The notes: generated by a model not told the origin, from the sequence alone. Shown: positions 44,546 through 53,277, counted from the first letter of the stretch. The stretch is 64,000 bases of DNA from a halophilic archaeon SHRA6 (GCA_005239175.1 SOPS01000005.1:124001-188000); one strand, 5' to 3'. Translations and numbers: made by a program.

Positions 44546-45922
44546 TCAGTCGTTCTGTTGGGCTTCCTGCTTCGCGTTGAGTTTGGCCTGCTCGCGGGCG
44601 CTTGGGTTAACCGACTCTTTGAACGGCACCTTTGCGACCGTCGCAAACACCGGCTCGCCGGGCTCTTCGGCGTACTCATCGGGGAGGTGAACCTCGAACT
44701 CAAGATCAAGGTCTTCCTCGTAGATCTCGTCGTTAAGCGGCGCGTCGGTCGCCTCCTGGAGCATCTCTGCAGGGACGAATCCCATCCCGATATTCGTCTC
44801 GAGCTCTGGGTTGTACCACGGCGAGGTAACGTAGCCGACCTCGTCGCCCGTCTCTGGATTAGAGATGAGCCAGAAGTCCGGTGCGTACTCGCGGATCGGT
44901 TCCCCGGCCATCTTGAGGCCGATTAGCTTGTGGTTGAACGGGTACTCGCCGTTCTCGATCTGCTCTTTTTGCGCCTCGAGCGCTTCCTTGCCGATGTAGT
45001 CGACGTCCTTGTCGTCGGGTACCTGGTAGCCGAGGTTGACCTGGAACGGCGAGGTCTCGTGGTCCATGTCCTGGCCCCACGAGAGGATACCGGCGGCGAT
45101 CCGGCGGTGGTGTCCCGGCGCGATCTGCATGCCGCCGTGGTCTTTAACGGACTCGAGTACTGGATCCCAGACGCGTTCGGCGTGCTTCGACGCGTCTTTG
45201 ACGTAGATTTCGAAGCCTTTCTCGCCGGAGAATCCGGTCTGGCTGATGAGTACCTCTGCCCCGTTGATTTCGGCCTCCATGAGCCCGTAGTACGGGATGT
45301 CGCTAACACTCTCGCCGACGACCTCGACCATAACGTCCTCGGAGAGCGGTCCCTGGATCTGCATCGGAGCAACGTCGATCTCGTCGATCTCGACGTCGTA
45401 ATCCATGCCGACGTTGACACCCTGCAGCCACTGCATGAGCGTCGAATCTGAGATCGAGAACCAGAACTCGTCCTCTTCTGGGCGCAACAAGACAGGATCG
45501 TTCAGAATACCGCCGTCCTCGTTACAGAGGATGACGTACTTGCCGTTCATTGTTTCAATCTCCCGGGCGTCACGGGTGATGACCTGGTTCGTTAGCGCCT
45601 CGGCGTCGGGGCCTTTGACGCGGATCTGTCGCTCAACCGCGACATCCCAAAGCGTGACGCGCTCGGTTAGCGCCTCGTACTCTGCCATTGCGCCGCCATC
45701 CTCGGGTTCGACGAGGCCACGCGGGTGGTACAGACGGTTGTAGACGGTACAGCGCCACGCGCCCTCCTCGCCGAACGACTTGTGGAAGAACGGCGATTTG
45801 CGTACGCGGGTCGAGACCAGCATCTGGATTCCCGGATCTCCGCTTTGGCGGAGGTTCCGCGGAACAACTCGATCGGACTGGTCAACACTCGGATAATTTG
45901 GGTGCTCGTCGTTGCCTGACAT
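44546..45922 (-). CDS. GcvT-family methyltransferase (DmdA/DMSP-demethylase-like)
   Basis: This 458-residue protein has the GcvT fold in a version closest to DMSP demethylase DmdA: SPFFHKSFGEEGAWRCTVYN near the N-terminus, VTLWDVAVERQIRVKG, NEDGGILNDPV, QIQGPLSEDVM, ISQTGFSGEKGFEIYV and DVDYIGKEALEAQ. DmdA moves a methyl group of DMSP to tetrahydrofolate; related members act on betaine-type or aryl-methyl substrates. The substrate here is not proven. Neighbours fit one-carbon use: an HTH-10 regulator upstream, then folD, BCCT transporters and fhs. CGATCG occurs only once, unlike in most genes nearby. Confidence 0.82.
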   Translation of the reverse strand: MSGNDEHPNYPSVDQSDRVVPRNLRQSGDPGIQMLVSTRVRKSPFFHKSFGEEGAWRCTVYNRLYHPRGLVEPEDGGAMAEYEALTERVTLWDVAVERQIRVKGPDAEALTNQVITRDAREIETMNGKYVILCNEDGGILNDPVLLRPEEDEFWFSISDSTLMQWLQGVNVGMDYDVEIDEIDVAPMQIQGPLSEDVMVEVVGESVSDIPYYGLMEAEINGAEVLISQTGFSGEKGFEIYVKDASKHAERVWDPVLESVKDHGGMQIAPGHHRRIAAGILSWGQDMDHETSPFQVNLGYQVPDDKDVDYIGKEALEAQKEQIENGEYPFNHKLIGLKMAGEPIREYAPDFWLISNPETGDEVGYVTSPWYNPELETNIGMGFVPAEMLQEATDAPLNDEIYEEDLDLEFEVHLPDEYAEEPGEPVFATVAKVPFKESVNPSAREQAKLNAKQEAQQND

Positions 45923-45978
45923 GCTGATAAAGAATTTTCTCCACGGCCCATAAAATCACTCCCGGATAGTTTCCCCCG

Positions 45979-45987
45979 TTTATATAC
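45979..45987 (-). promoter_or_regulatory. TATA box upstream of the DmdA-like gene
   Basis: On the minus strand GTATATAAA is centred about 61 bp before the ATG at 45922, implying a 5' leader of roughly 35 nt instead of a leaderless start. Confidence 0.45.
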
Positions 45988-46047
45988 GGACGTTAATCGT
46001 GAGGGTTCTCGACAGTGCTATCGATGGACACAGAACCGCCAAACGGA

Positions 46048-46716
46048 TCACCGATCGCGATCGCCAGACTCGTCGTCTGCGACGGTAGCCGCGATGAGGT
46101 TACGCATCCCGCGGCGCAGTCGTCCGCTCATGGCTGTTGAGGAAAGATCCATCTGCTCGGCGACTTCACTGAGTGAGATCTCCCGTGGCTCGCTGAAATA
46201 CCCCGTCTCGTAGGCCAACTGGAGAGCCACCTCCTGTTCGGCAGTGAGCCCGTATGATCCCGCTCCGTCGGCGTCGTCGTTGCTGTAGATTTCGATGATA
46301 TCGAGTCGAATGTCGTTTTCGCGGGTGTACTCCCAGATCGTGCTGAGCGCCTTTCTGTTCGGCAACAACAGTCGGACAAGCCAACCATCGTTTTTTGTCT
46401 CGGTGTGAACGAGAACGCCGTTGACGTCAGTGACGATCGAACTGATGAGCTTCGTTTCCGGGGTGTGTTTGATGTAGTAGATCCCGGTGTCGTTGGTCCA
46501 GTCGACAAGGCTGTGTTCTTCGACGGTTGGATCGTCCGCAAGTGCAGCCTCGACTGCGTCAGGATCGTCGTACTCGATGAGAAACGGGAAGAGTGCCGCG
46601 CCGGGATCGGTGTTTCCCTGTGTAATGACGCGGATACTGACGCCATCGAGGCTCCGCAGCGTCGGAACGAGCGCGAGGCGTTCGTGTTCAATGTGTATTT
46701 TAGCCGTTATCGACAT
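46048..46716 (-). CDS. HTH-10 (bacterio-opsin-activator-like) regulator
   Basis: The N-terminal ~150 of 222 residues form a GAF-like/BAT sensor region. The C-terminal HTH-10 domain carries YGLTAEQEVALQLAYETGYF, then PREISLSEVAEQMDLSSTAMSGRLRRGMRNLI. Such proteins are the main haloarchaeal one-component regulators. It lies directly upstream of the DmdA-like gene in the same direction, which suggests it regulates that gene in response to its substrate (inference). The ATG at 46716 is used; in-frame TTG starts lie upstream. Confidence 0.85.
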   Translation of the reverse strand: MSITAKIHIEHERLALVPTLRSLDGVSIRVITQGNTDPGAALFPFLIEYDDPDAVEAALADDPTVEEHSLVDWTNDTGIYYIKHTPETKLISSIVTDVNGVLVHTETKNDGWLVRLLLPNRKALSTIWEYTRENDIRLDIIEIYSNDDADGAGSYGLTAEQEVALQLAYETGYFSEPREISLSEVAEQMDLSSTAMSGRLRRGMRNLIAATVADDESGDRDR

Positions 46717-47088
46717 ATGTGTGGTCTCGGTTGTGGTGCATTCGGCGTCCAGTTTCGACGCGGGAGACGATCTGTCAGACAAACCGCCGTCGTCGATCAA
46801 CTGAACCGGGAGTTCGTGATCCAGCTCATCAGTCGGCTCGTCTCAGTGTCGAAATGGATGCTCTCTGCAGCGGATACTACTTATAGTACACATTCGCTCA
46901 ATAAGGTTTGCTATCGCCGAATCCGCCACCGAGCCAGACGATCAACCACGAGACAGTGAAAACCACTACCAAGAGACGTGGTATCACCCAAAACGCTCAC
47001 AATTGTTCGTTGGATTATTTCAGTATATATATGCCTGTAAATATACGTGCATGAAGCTATCCGTGTCCATCCTCTATGTATAGATGTA
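46717..47088. other. AT-rich intergenic region
   Basis: These 372 bp contain no supported gene. On the minus strand TGTACTATAA near 46884 could be a distal promoter for the regulator; plus-strand runs CAGTATATATATGCC (47019-47033) and AAATATACG near 47041 could serve the small gene at 47089. Confidence 0.4.
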
Positions 47089-47244
47089 ATGAGTAACGCA
47101 AAACCGCGTCTCCCAAAAGACACAGAGTCGAACGAAATCTACCTCCCTGCGATGGCACTGCCGACATTCGATCGCGTCGAGCGGTTCCTCTCGAAGTTCA
47201 AGCTGCACGGCGTCGTCCGGATGCCGGCACGAAAAGACGAGTAA
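47089..47244 (+). CDS. Small basic hypothetical protein
   Basis: This 51-residue protein starts MSNAKPRLPKDTESNEIYLP and contains TFDRVERFLSKFKLHGVV, a likely amphipathic helix. It is basic, which is unusual in this proteome. I recognise no family. It is divergent from the HTH-10 regulator. The call rests on haloarchaeal-looking codon use and TATA-like tracts upstream, so it is uncertain. Confidence 0.4.
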   Translation: MSNAKPRLPKDTESNEIYLPAMALPTFDRVERFLSKFKLHGVVRMPARKDE

Positions 47245-47376
47245 CTGTTCAATCGGCGTTCGCGCTTTCGGACGATCGAATCACAACCATTTTCAAGCAG
47301 TTATGATCGATAGCCGCTGCGCTGTCGAATCTGCGGTTTGAAAACGGGTGCGTTAGGTGGGTAGCGCCCACCAAGT

Positions 47377-47538
47377 ATGTCAGACGAGCACCCACACGAG
47401 GCCGTTACGGGACATACGCTGCGGGCTCAATTGGGCACAGAGCCCAGTTATGATATATCATACCAGTGTGTTAAGTGTGGATGCGGAACTATCACTGTTT
47501 TTAAAAACAACCGGCCAGGACCGCTACGGCGGTATTAG
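47377..47538 (+). CDS. Small zinc-knuckle protein
   Basis: This 53-residue protein starts MSDEHPHEAVTGHTLRAQLG and has a Cys cluster CVKCGCG followed by a beta-type TITVFKNN stretch, like the many one-finger proteins of haloarchaea. It ends inside the last 4 bp of folD on the other strand. No clear TATA box was seen. Confidence 0.5.
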   Translation: MSDEHPHEAVTGHTLRAQLGTEPSYDISYQCVKCGCGTITVFKNNRPGPLRRY

Positions 47539-48428
47539 GGCAGATCGATCTCGACACCGGACTGCAGGCTCGCTGCCTTTGCCGTGTTGTACATCAACAT
47601 CGCGATCGTCAGCGGACCAACGCCCCCTGGAACCGGCGTGATCGCGCCCGCCTTCTGTTTCGCGCTCTCGAAGTCGACATCGCCGATGAGTTCGTAGCCT
47701 TTCTCGGTGTCGGCGTCAACGCGGTTGATACCCACGTCGATAACCGTCGCACCCTCTCCGATCATGTCGCCGTCCACCATCTCGGGAACGCCCGCAGCGA
47801 CCACGACGAGATCGGCGTTTCGGGTTTTTGCAGCCAGGTCCTTGGTTCGGGAGTGACAGACTGTCGTTGTCGCGTTGCCGCCGTCATCGCGCTGAATGAG
47901 CAGGTTCGCCATCGGCTTGCCGACAATGTCCGATCGCCCGACGACCACGGCGTCTGCGCCCTCAGTTTCGATATCGTACGCATCGAGAATTTTCTGGACA
48001 CCGTGGGGCGTACAGGGCTTGTACCGCGCGTTCCCTGCTACGAGCCTGCCCACATTTTCGGGATGGAATCCGTCGACGTCTTTCATCGGGTCAATCCGGT
48101 TTAGCACAGTTCGTTTGTCCACGTGATCGGGTACCGGCATCTGGACGAGGATTCCGTGAACGTCCGGATCGTCGTTGAGTTCGTCAATCTTTGAAAATAG
48201 CTCCTCGGCCGGTGCCTCGGGGTCAATCTCGTGGTGGAAGCTGTTGATTCCGAGCTCCTCACAGGTCCGCTGTTTCATCGAAACGTACGTCGCGCTGGCC
48301 CCATCATCGCTCATGAGTACCGTCGCGAGGCCGGGTGTCTCATCTGCCGCCGTAAGCGTCTCGACACAGTCTTCGACGCCAGCTTGAATCTCCTCGGCCA
48401 CTGAATTGCCGTCAATTATCGTTGTCAT
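47535..48428 (-). CDS. folD: Bifunctional methylene-THF dehydrogenase/methenyl-THF cyclohydrolase
   Basis: This 297-residue protein has the FolD set: catalytic Lys in YVSMKQRTCEELGI, QMPVPDH (variant of QLPLP), DVDGFHPENVGRL, the Rossmann signature VVVGRSDIVGKPMANLL and the closing TPVPGGVGPLTIAML. It interconverts methylene-, methenyl- and 10-formyl-tetrahydrofolate with NAD(P). It bridges the methyl-transfer gene upstream and the formate-THF ligase downstream. The ATG at 48428 is the family-like start. Confidence 0.95.
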   Translation of the reverse strand: MTTIIDGNSVAEEIQAGVEDCVETLTAADETPGLATVLMSDDGASATYVSMKQRTCEELGINSFHHEIDPEAPAEELFSKIDELNDDPDVHGILVQMPVPDHVDKRTVLNRIDPMKDVDGFHPENVGRLVAGNARYKPCTPHGVQKILDAYDIETEGADAVVVGRSDIVGKPMANLLIQRDDGGNATTTVCHSRTKDLAAKTRNADLVVVAAGVPEMVDGDMIGEGATVIDVGINRVDADTEKGYELIGDVDFESAKQKAGAITPVPGGVGPLTIAMLMYNTAKAASLQSGVEIDLP

Positions 48429-48867
48429 GGTGAGTTCGTGTATGTATCCACGCCGGGGCTCCACAGTCGTTTCGGTGCGGGACGATCGCCTCGCCGAGGC
48501 ACTCGCCACGACACACTGCACCCCGCGCGTCGAGTTGCATGCTATCTCGGTGCGATCGCGTATAGTTCACCATGTGGAATACTGCACCGTTTGATACCAG
48601 TTGTTGATAATACGATTTCTGCATTCAATGGCGATCCAGTAATAAACGGTAATACGCCGTCATTATATGACCCGTATTGAGTAATAAAATTGTATTTTTG
48701 GCTCTGTTGAGATCCTCAATCGGAGATATATTCTTGAGGCGTGCTGAACACAAAGCGCGTATCTCGCACAGGATCATCTCCATATTCGACTCAGGTCGGG
48801 TTGGTCAACACAGGGCAAAGGAAGTGTATATCAGAACGGATTTAGACTGGCGAGGAGGAAACGTTGC
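48429..48867. other. Low-GC intergenic region with an IS-like end
   Basis: No gene is supported in these 439 bp. From 48700 the sequence GGCTCTGTTGAGATCCTCAA matches the style of insertion-sequence ends and forms the left arm of an inverted repeat completed at 50001-50020. A short hairpin CCTCAA...TTGAGG lies at 48713-48738. GC content drops relative to the neighbourhood. Confidence 0.5.
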
Positions 48868-49029
48868 ATGCCCTCTGAAAAAACGAACAATACAATAGCT
48901 CTCACCCTCACCATCGTATTTGTCATCGTTACTCTCTTTTACGGGCTAATTGTCATCGATCGACCCTTCTTCACCAGTATTATCATCATCCTCGGACTCC
49001 CGTTGTATCTCATCTGGCGATACCTGTGA
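48868..49029 (+). CDS. Small two-helix membrane protein
   Basis: This 53-residue protein starts MPSEKTNNTIALTLTIVF and has two hydrophobic helices separated by a short RPFF-containing loop, ending IWRYL. It is preceded by a Shine-Dalgarno-like GAGGAGG at 48851-48857, unusual here where most genes look leaderless. It converges on the 248-residue membrane protein. Function is unknown. Confidence 0.55.
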   Translation: MPSEKTNNTIALTLTIVFVIVTLFYGLIVIDRPFFTSIIIILGLPLYLIWRYL

Positions 49030-49047
49030 TAGCCTTCGAAGGGGACA

Positions 49048-49794
49048 CTATCGACGGACCAACCAGATAAACGGGACGTAGATGTACCCGATCGCAGCCA
49101 CAGGGCCGGTTACGTACAAGAGGGTCATGATATCTATTCCACCGTAGATTTCGAGATATGGCGTGAGAAATCCAAGGGCGGCAAGCAGCGCTCCCACACC
49201 AACGAGGGCAGTGTATCCACGGCCGTCCGCGCCCGTCCAACGGTCCGAGAGTCGAATCACGGTGGCAGTTGCGATCGCTCCGCCATGGAGAAACATTAGG
49301 CCCCGGAAGAAGATCCAAATGAACCCTAGAAGGAAGTTCGGCGAATTAGGGGCCTCTGCAACGCCTGTTCGAAGGAGGTATTGGTCGCCGTTGAACTCAA
49401 TGACCGAGTACCGAAATTCATCTGCGGGTCCCGGACCGTATATGAATTCTGACGGAAGGTCCTGCTCGTAGTAGCCGTCACAGACGAGTACATAGTTCTG
49501 ACACACAATAGGAACGTACGTTGATGAGTCGGCACTCAGAGTTCGGTCGAACAGCTCTTGTGCCATCGGGGAGAGTTCCTCGTATTCATACGTGATGTCG
49601 TTGAGAGCGGTTTCTCCACCAAGCTCTAACTCGCCGGTGACGTTGTTAGCCGGCCCAGCTTCGACTTCGTGTTCGTAATTGTACGAATTTGGCTCATACC
49701 CCGGGCTGAAGGTTCCGGCATAAAAAGGGAGACCAATAAGGAGGAGGGCGACCACGGTTGCGAACGCCACGAGGCCAGCGTTGTCAACGTCCAT
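49048..49794 (-). CDS. Hypothetical membrane protein with extracytoplasmic domain
   Basis: This 248-residue protein has an N-terminal membrane helix (VAFATVVALLLIGLPFYA), about 120 residues likely outside the cell with two Cys in VCQNYVLVCDGYY, and three C-terminal helices. I do not recognise the family. It lies in the AT-richer segment bounded by IS-like repeats, so recent gain is possible. Confidence 0.65.
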   Translation of the reverse strand: MDVDNAGLVAFATVVALLLIGLPFYAGTFSPGYEPNSYNYEHEVEAGPANNVTGELELGGETALNDITYEYEELSPMAQELFDRTLSADSSTYVPIVCQNYVLVCDGYYEQDLPSEFIYGPGPADEFRYSVIEFNGDQYLLRTGVAEAPNSPNFLLGFIWIFFRGLMFLHGGAIATATVIRLSDRWTGADGRGYTALVGVGALLAALGFLTPYLEIYGGIDIMTLLYVTGPVAAIGYIYVPFIWLVRR

Positions 49795-50091
49795 TATACA
49801 TACAAATCAGATTCGTGAAACAGTGTATATCCTTTGTGGTCGCTGAATGAGAGATTCAACCTTTCCGTGAGATGTAATTGATACCGCGCACTCAATTCGC
49901 CTGTTCATCTACCAGATGATTCTGGCTTCGATGCGTGAATTAAACTAATTTTGTATGCTGAATTCACTCTCTGTATTCAGCAACCAGTACCTATCAATCT
50001 CTGAGTATTTCAACAGAACCGTATTGTCAATTACTGACACAAATCGAAACTAAACCGCTGTAAATCCGCTTGCTCGCAGGCATCCGTCGTC

Positions 50092-51948
50092 CTACCGCTC
50101 TTCGTTGTCGAAGTCGTGGTGTAGTTGGATCTTCGGCAGCGCGTCGTACGCCTGCCGGACGATCGACGTGTGGCCTCGCTCAGACTTCCAAAGCGTCCAC
50201 AAGAACGCGGCCATCGCGACGAGCGCGAGCAGCGCGAACGGCCCGCCAGTGAGCACGGCGATCGACTGGAGGGTCTCGGCCCCGCCGACGAACAACACTG
50301 ACAGCGCAACAATCCCCTGAAAACCGCCCCAGAAGACGATATCGACGGTCGAGGGCGCAACGCCCGGGCGGGTTGCGATGATTGAGGTCACGAGTGTCGA
50401 GACTCCTGCAGAGGTTACCATGAACACGATAATCAGCCCCAAAAACAGGAAAATAAACAGCTCTCCGAGCGGCAGCGACGACAGCAGCTGAAAGCCAACG
50501 ATCGCCTCCGAGCCGCCCGCATCGTTCACTGCCCCGAGAATATCGGCCCGCCCGGTGTGTTGAGCATGCAGTGACGTCCCTCCCAGGAGAAGGAACCAGA
50601 CCATCGTCGCACCCGCAGTTGCGATCACACTTGTAAATACGACTGTCCGGATCGTCCGCCCACGAGAGATTGCCGCAATAAACACGCCAGCGAATGGCGC
50701 CCACGAGAACCACCACAGCCAGTTCCAGTAGGTCCAAGCGGCCACCCACCCAGAGCCGTCTCCTGTATACACGCTTAGCGGCACAAACCCTGCGAGATAG
50801 CTGCCGATCGCCCCCGCCGATCGCTCAATCAAGAACGGGCGCGGCCCGACCGCAACGACCAACAGCCCAAAGGCAACGAAGAGTACCACCGTGAGAACCG
50901 CGATTCGGCGAATCCCGCGGTGAATACCAGTGATACACGAGAGCACGTAAATCAGCGTCAGGGCCAAAATGAAAAGCGCCGGGCCAATTGCACCGGTTGT
51001 TACCCCCCACTGGAAGCTGATCCCCGCGAGGAACTGCTCGCTCACGAGCGCGATCGACGTCGCGATCCCGCCGATCGTCGCAAACACGGCCAGTGTGTCG
51101 ACGAGCCGCCCCCATGGCGTGTCTGCGGCGGCCGCGCCGAAGATCGGCACGAGGATGGCAGAGACGCGAAGTGGTGCATCCCGGACAAAGACGTAGTACG
51201 CGATCGGGACTCCGAGAACAGCGTAGGCGCTCCACGCGGAGATCCCCCAATGGAACAACGAGTACGTCAACGCCCCGTCAATCGCTCCGGCGGATTCGGG
51301 GGCAGCGCCGATCGCTGGCGGTGGCGCGCTGTAGTGAAACAGCGCCTCCGCAGGACCCCAGAAAACGATCCCGGCAGCGATCCCGGCGGTGAAAATCAGC
51401 GTGACGTATATCGGATAGGTGTACGCTGGCTCGTCTTCGGGACCGCCGAGTGTGACCGCACCCCACGGCCCCAAAAGCAAGAGCAGGCAGTACAACACCG
51501 CCAGCAGGATAATCCCCGCTACAACGGGACCACCAACCGAAAGCACGGTGTCTGCCGCGGCGGAGACGGCCCGTGTCGTCGGCGCAGGGATGATGAGCTG
51601 CGCAAGAAGGTAGACGAGAAAGACCACAACGACGAGGATCAGTCCTTCCGGACGGTGATGTGCGAGAAAGCTGGTTGTCGCTGTGCGCAACCGTTCACGG
51701 CGGATCGTCAACAGCACCGGGCTTTCGCTATCGTCGTCCCCGTCTGCGTACGGCAGCAGCGAGAGATACCCGAGCCCGGAGATGAAAAAGATGAGGGCGA
51801 TCGCAAGCCATGCCCGACCGGTTACTGCTTCCCCAACAAACGTTGGAAAGAAAAACGCGGACAACACCGCAATGCCCGACAGAAGGAAAAGCGGGATGAG
51901 CAGACTTGCGACCGTCGCTTCCAGAGAATGGGTGTGTTGGGTGCTCAT
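50092..51948 (-). CDS. BCCT-family osmolyte transporter (betaine/choline type), N-terminally extended
   Basis: This 618-residue protein has the 12-helix BCCT core with the Trp-rich signature WTYWNWLWWFSWAPFAG and ISRGRTIR, plus two additional N-terminal helices (SLLIPLFLLSGIAVLSAF and LAIALIFFISGLGYL) before a hydrophilic loop. BCCT carriers import glycine betaine, carnitine or choline with Na+ or H+. The usual GMGIG motif of Na+-coupled members is replaced by TAGIAAGIVFWGPAEAL. It lies 3 bp downstream of a K+-channel gene, forming an osmoadaptation operon. Confidence 0.92.
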   Translation of the reverse strand: MSTQHTHSLEATVASLLIPLFLLSGIAVLSAFFFPTFVGEAVTGRAWLAIALIFFISGLGYLSLLPYADGDDDSESPVLLTIRRERLRTATTSFLAHHRPEGLILVVVVFLVYLLAQLIIPAPTTRAVSAAADTVLSVGGPVVAGIILLAVLYCLLLLLGPWGAVTLGGPEDEPAYTYPIYVTLIFTAGIAAGIVFWGPAEALFHYSAPPPAIGAAPESAGAIDGALTYSLFHWGISAWSAYAVLGVPIAYYVFVRDAPLRVSAILVPIFGAAAADTPWGRLVDTLAVFATIGGIATSIALVSEQFLAGISFQWGVTTGAIGPALFILALTLIYVLSCITGIHRGIRRIAVLTVVLFVAFGLLVVAVGPRPFLIERSAGAIGSYLAGFVPLSVYTGDGSGWVAAWTYWNWLWWFSWAPFAGVFIAAISRGRTIRTVVFTSVIATAGATMVWFLLLGGTSLHAQHTGRADILGAVNDAGGSEAIVGFQLLSSLPLGELFIFLFLGLIIVFMVTSAGVSTLVTSIIATRPGVAPSTVDIVFWGGFQGIVALSVLFVGGAETLQSIAVLTGGPFALLALVAMAAFLWTLWKSERGHTSIVRQAYDALPKIQLHHDFDNEER

Positions 51949-51951
51949 AGG

Positions 51952-53247
51952 TTATTGGCGATCGTCTGAATCGGTCTGCGTGTTTGCTTCCGGTGGGGTA
52001 TCTGGACTGTCCGGGTTGCTGACGACCGCGTCGGATTCGACGACGAGATCGGCTGCGGTGATCGATTTGAGGTCGCCAAGCACTGATTGGCCGAGCAGCC
52101 TTCCGCCAATGGCGCGGGGGTTGATGACAGCGTCGGCACCGACGCCGGCGAGTTTCTTTGTGTGCTTGGCTTCGTTGGCCGCTGCGACAATACGGACGTC
52201 GGGGTCGACGTTCCGGACTGCAATGATCGCAAGCGCGTCACGACCGTCATCAGGGCCGCTAACGACGACGCCACGGGCATCACTGATCTGTGCATCCTCG
52301 AGGACAGACTCATCAGTCGGATCTTCGGTGAGCACGTTGACCTCCTCGTCCTTTAGATCGCTCGCAGTGGCCGCATCAGGCGTCACGACGACGACGTCAG
52401 CGTCCGGGGCGACTTCCTCGAGCAACGATTCCGTCACGTCGCCGTAGCCAAGCACGACGACGTGGTCTTCTAAGAGCGTGAGTTCTGATGCAGTCATGTT
52501 TCCAAAAGCGGCGGCCATTCTGGACTCGATCGCCGGACCGATGAGCGTCCCCACGGCAACAGTGAACGCGCCAGTCCCAAGCAGAATAATCGACAGCGAA
52601 AACAGTTGGGCTTCTGGGGTGAGCGGCGTGATGTCGCCGTAGCCAACAGTTGCGATCGTGACGATCACGTAGTAGACTGCGTCACCCCACGTCTCCAGTT
52701 CGAGAAACTGATCACGCAAGCCGTAGGAGCCGACAGTGCCGTAGATCCCAACGCCGACGAATGAAAACAGCGCGGCGATCTGCAGCGGTGATAGCTCAAT
52801 ACGCTGATCGAAACTGTCGCGATTCGCGAGCAACAGCGGGTACGAGGCGATTATCGCTAGCATAAGCGGAAAGTCCCGCGGTTGCAGGCTCACAAGCGGC
52901 AGCAAGAGGAGTAACGGGAGGGTGACAACCGCCGCACGCCACGCAAGCCGCTTGCGACGGCTGAGCCCAACAGTAATGATCCCTAATAAGAACGCGAATA
53001 ATACACCTCCGAACCGGACAAAAATCTCCGCAGCAGGCAGGATCGCTGCGACGGGGCCATCGGTCGGGACGGTCAGTTGACTCAGGTTCGAAAGTCCCGT
53101 AACGAACGAGAGGATGGTGACGATTCCAACGACCGCAACGGCGGGTTTCGCACCAGAGATCTCCCTCCAGTCAATGAAGGAGACGCGGTCCGCTGGATAG
53201 AACACGTCCTCAAATGCGCGTTCGGGACTGTCGGGTGAGTCAACCAC
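51952..53247 (-). CDS. Potassium channel with RCK (TrkA-N) domain
   Basis: This 431-residue protein has several N-terminal helices, a pore loop with the K+ selectivity filter TIATVGYGDITPLT, and a C-terminal RCK domain (DHVVVLGYGDVTESLLEEV, a Rossmann nucleotide site). It ends with an acidic tail. The start is taken as GTG 53247, about 27 bp after the TATA box; GTG 53253 is nearly equivalent. The long frame upstream of the TATA box is not expected to be translated. It precedes the BCCT gene by 3 bp. Confidence 0.88.
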   Translation of the reverse strand: MVDSPDSPERAFEDVFYPADRVSFIDWREISGAKPAVAVVGIVTILSFVTGLSNLSQLTVPTDGPVAAILPAAEIFVRFGGVLFAFLLGIITVGLSRRKRLAWRAAVVTLPLLLLLPLVSLQPRDFPLMLAIIASYPLLLANRDSFDQRIELSPLQIAALFSFVGVGIYGTVGSYGLRDQFLELETWGDAVYYVIVTIATVGYGDITPLTPEAQLFSLSIILLGTGAFTVAVGTLIGPAIESRMAAAFGNMTASELTLLEDHVVVLGYGDVTESLLEEVAPDADVVVVTPDAATASDLKDEEVNVLTEDPTDESVLEDAQISDARGVVVSGPDDGRDALAIIAVRNVDPDVRIVAAANEAKHTKKLAGVGADAVINPRAIGGRLLGQSVLGDLKSITAADLVVESDAVVSNPDSPDTPPEANTQTDSDDRQ

Positions 53248-53269
53248 TATCACACGTTGTTCAAGCGCG

Positions 53270-53277
53270 TATAAAAA
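53270..53277 (-). promoter_or_regulatory. TATA box of the K+ channel/BCCT operon
   Basis: TTTTTATA on the minus strand is centred about 27 bp before GTG 53247 and decides the start of the K+-channel gene. Confidence 0.6.

Larger units (their letters stand above)
48700..50020. mobile_element. IS-like inverted-repeat-bounded segment, no transposase
   Basis: The first 20 bp (48700-48719) and the reverse complement of the last 20 bp (50001-50020) agree at 16 of 20 positions, starting GGYTCTGTTGARAT. The 1321-bp segment is AT-richer than its surroundings and carries two membrane-protein genes on opposite strands. No transposase frame and no clean target duplication were found, so it may be an IS-derived relic or two independent IS scars. 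Confidence 0.4.

Noticed and set aside
48700-50020. Intact insertion sequence
   Set aside because: No transposase frame or catalytic DDE pattern was seen in either strand between the repeats.
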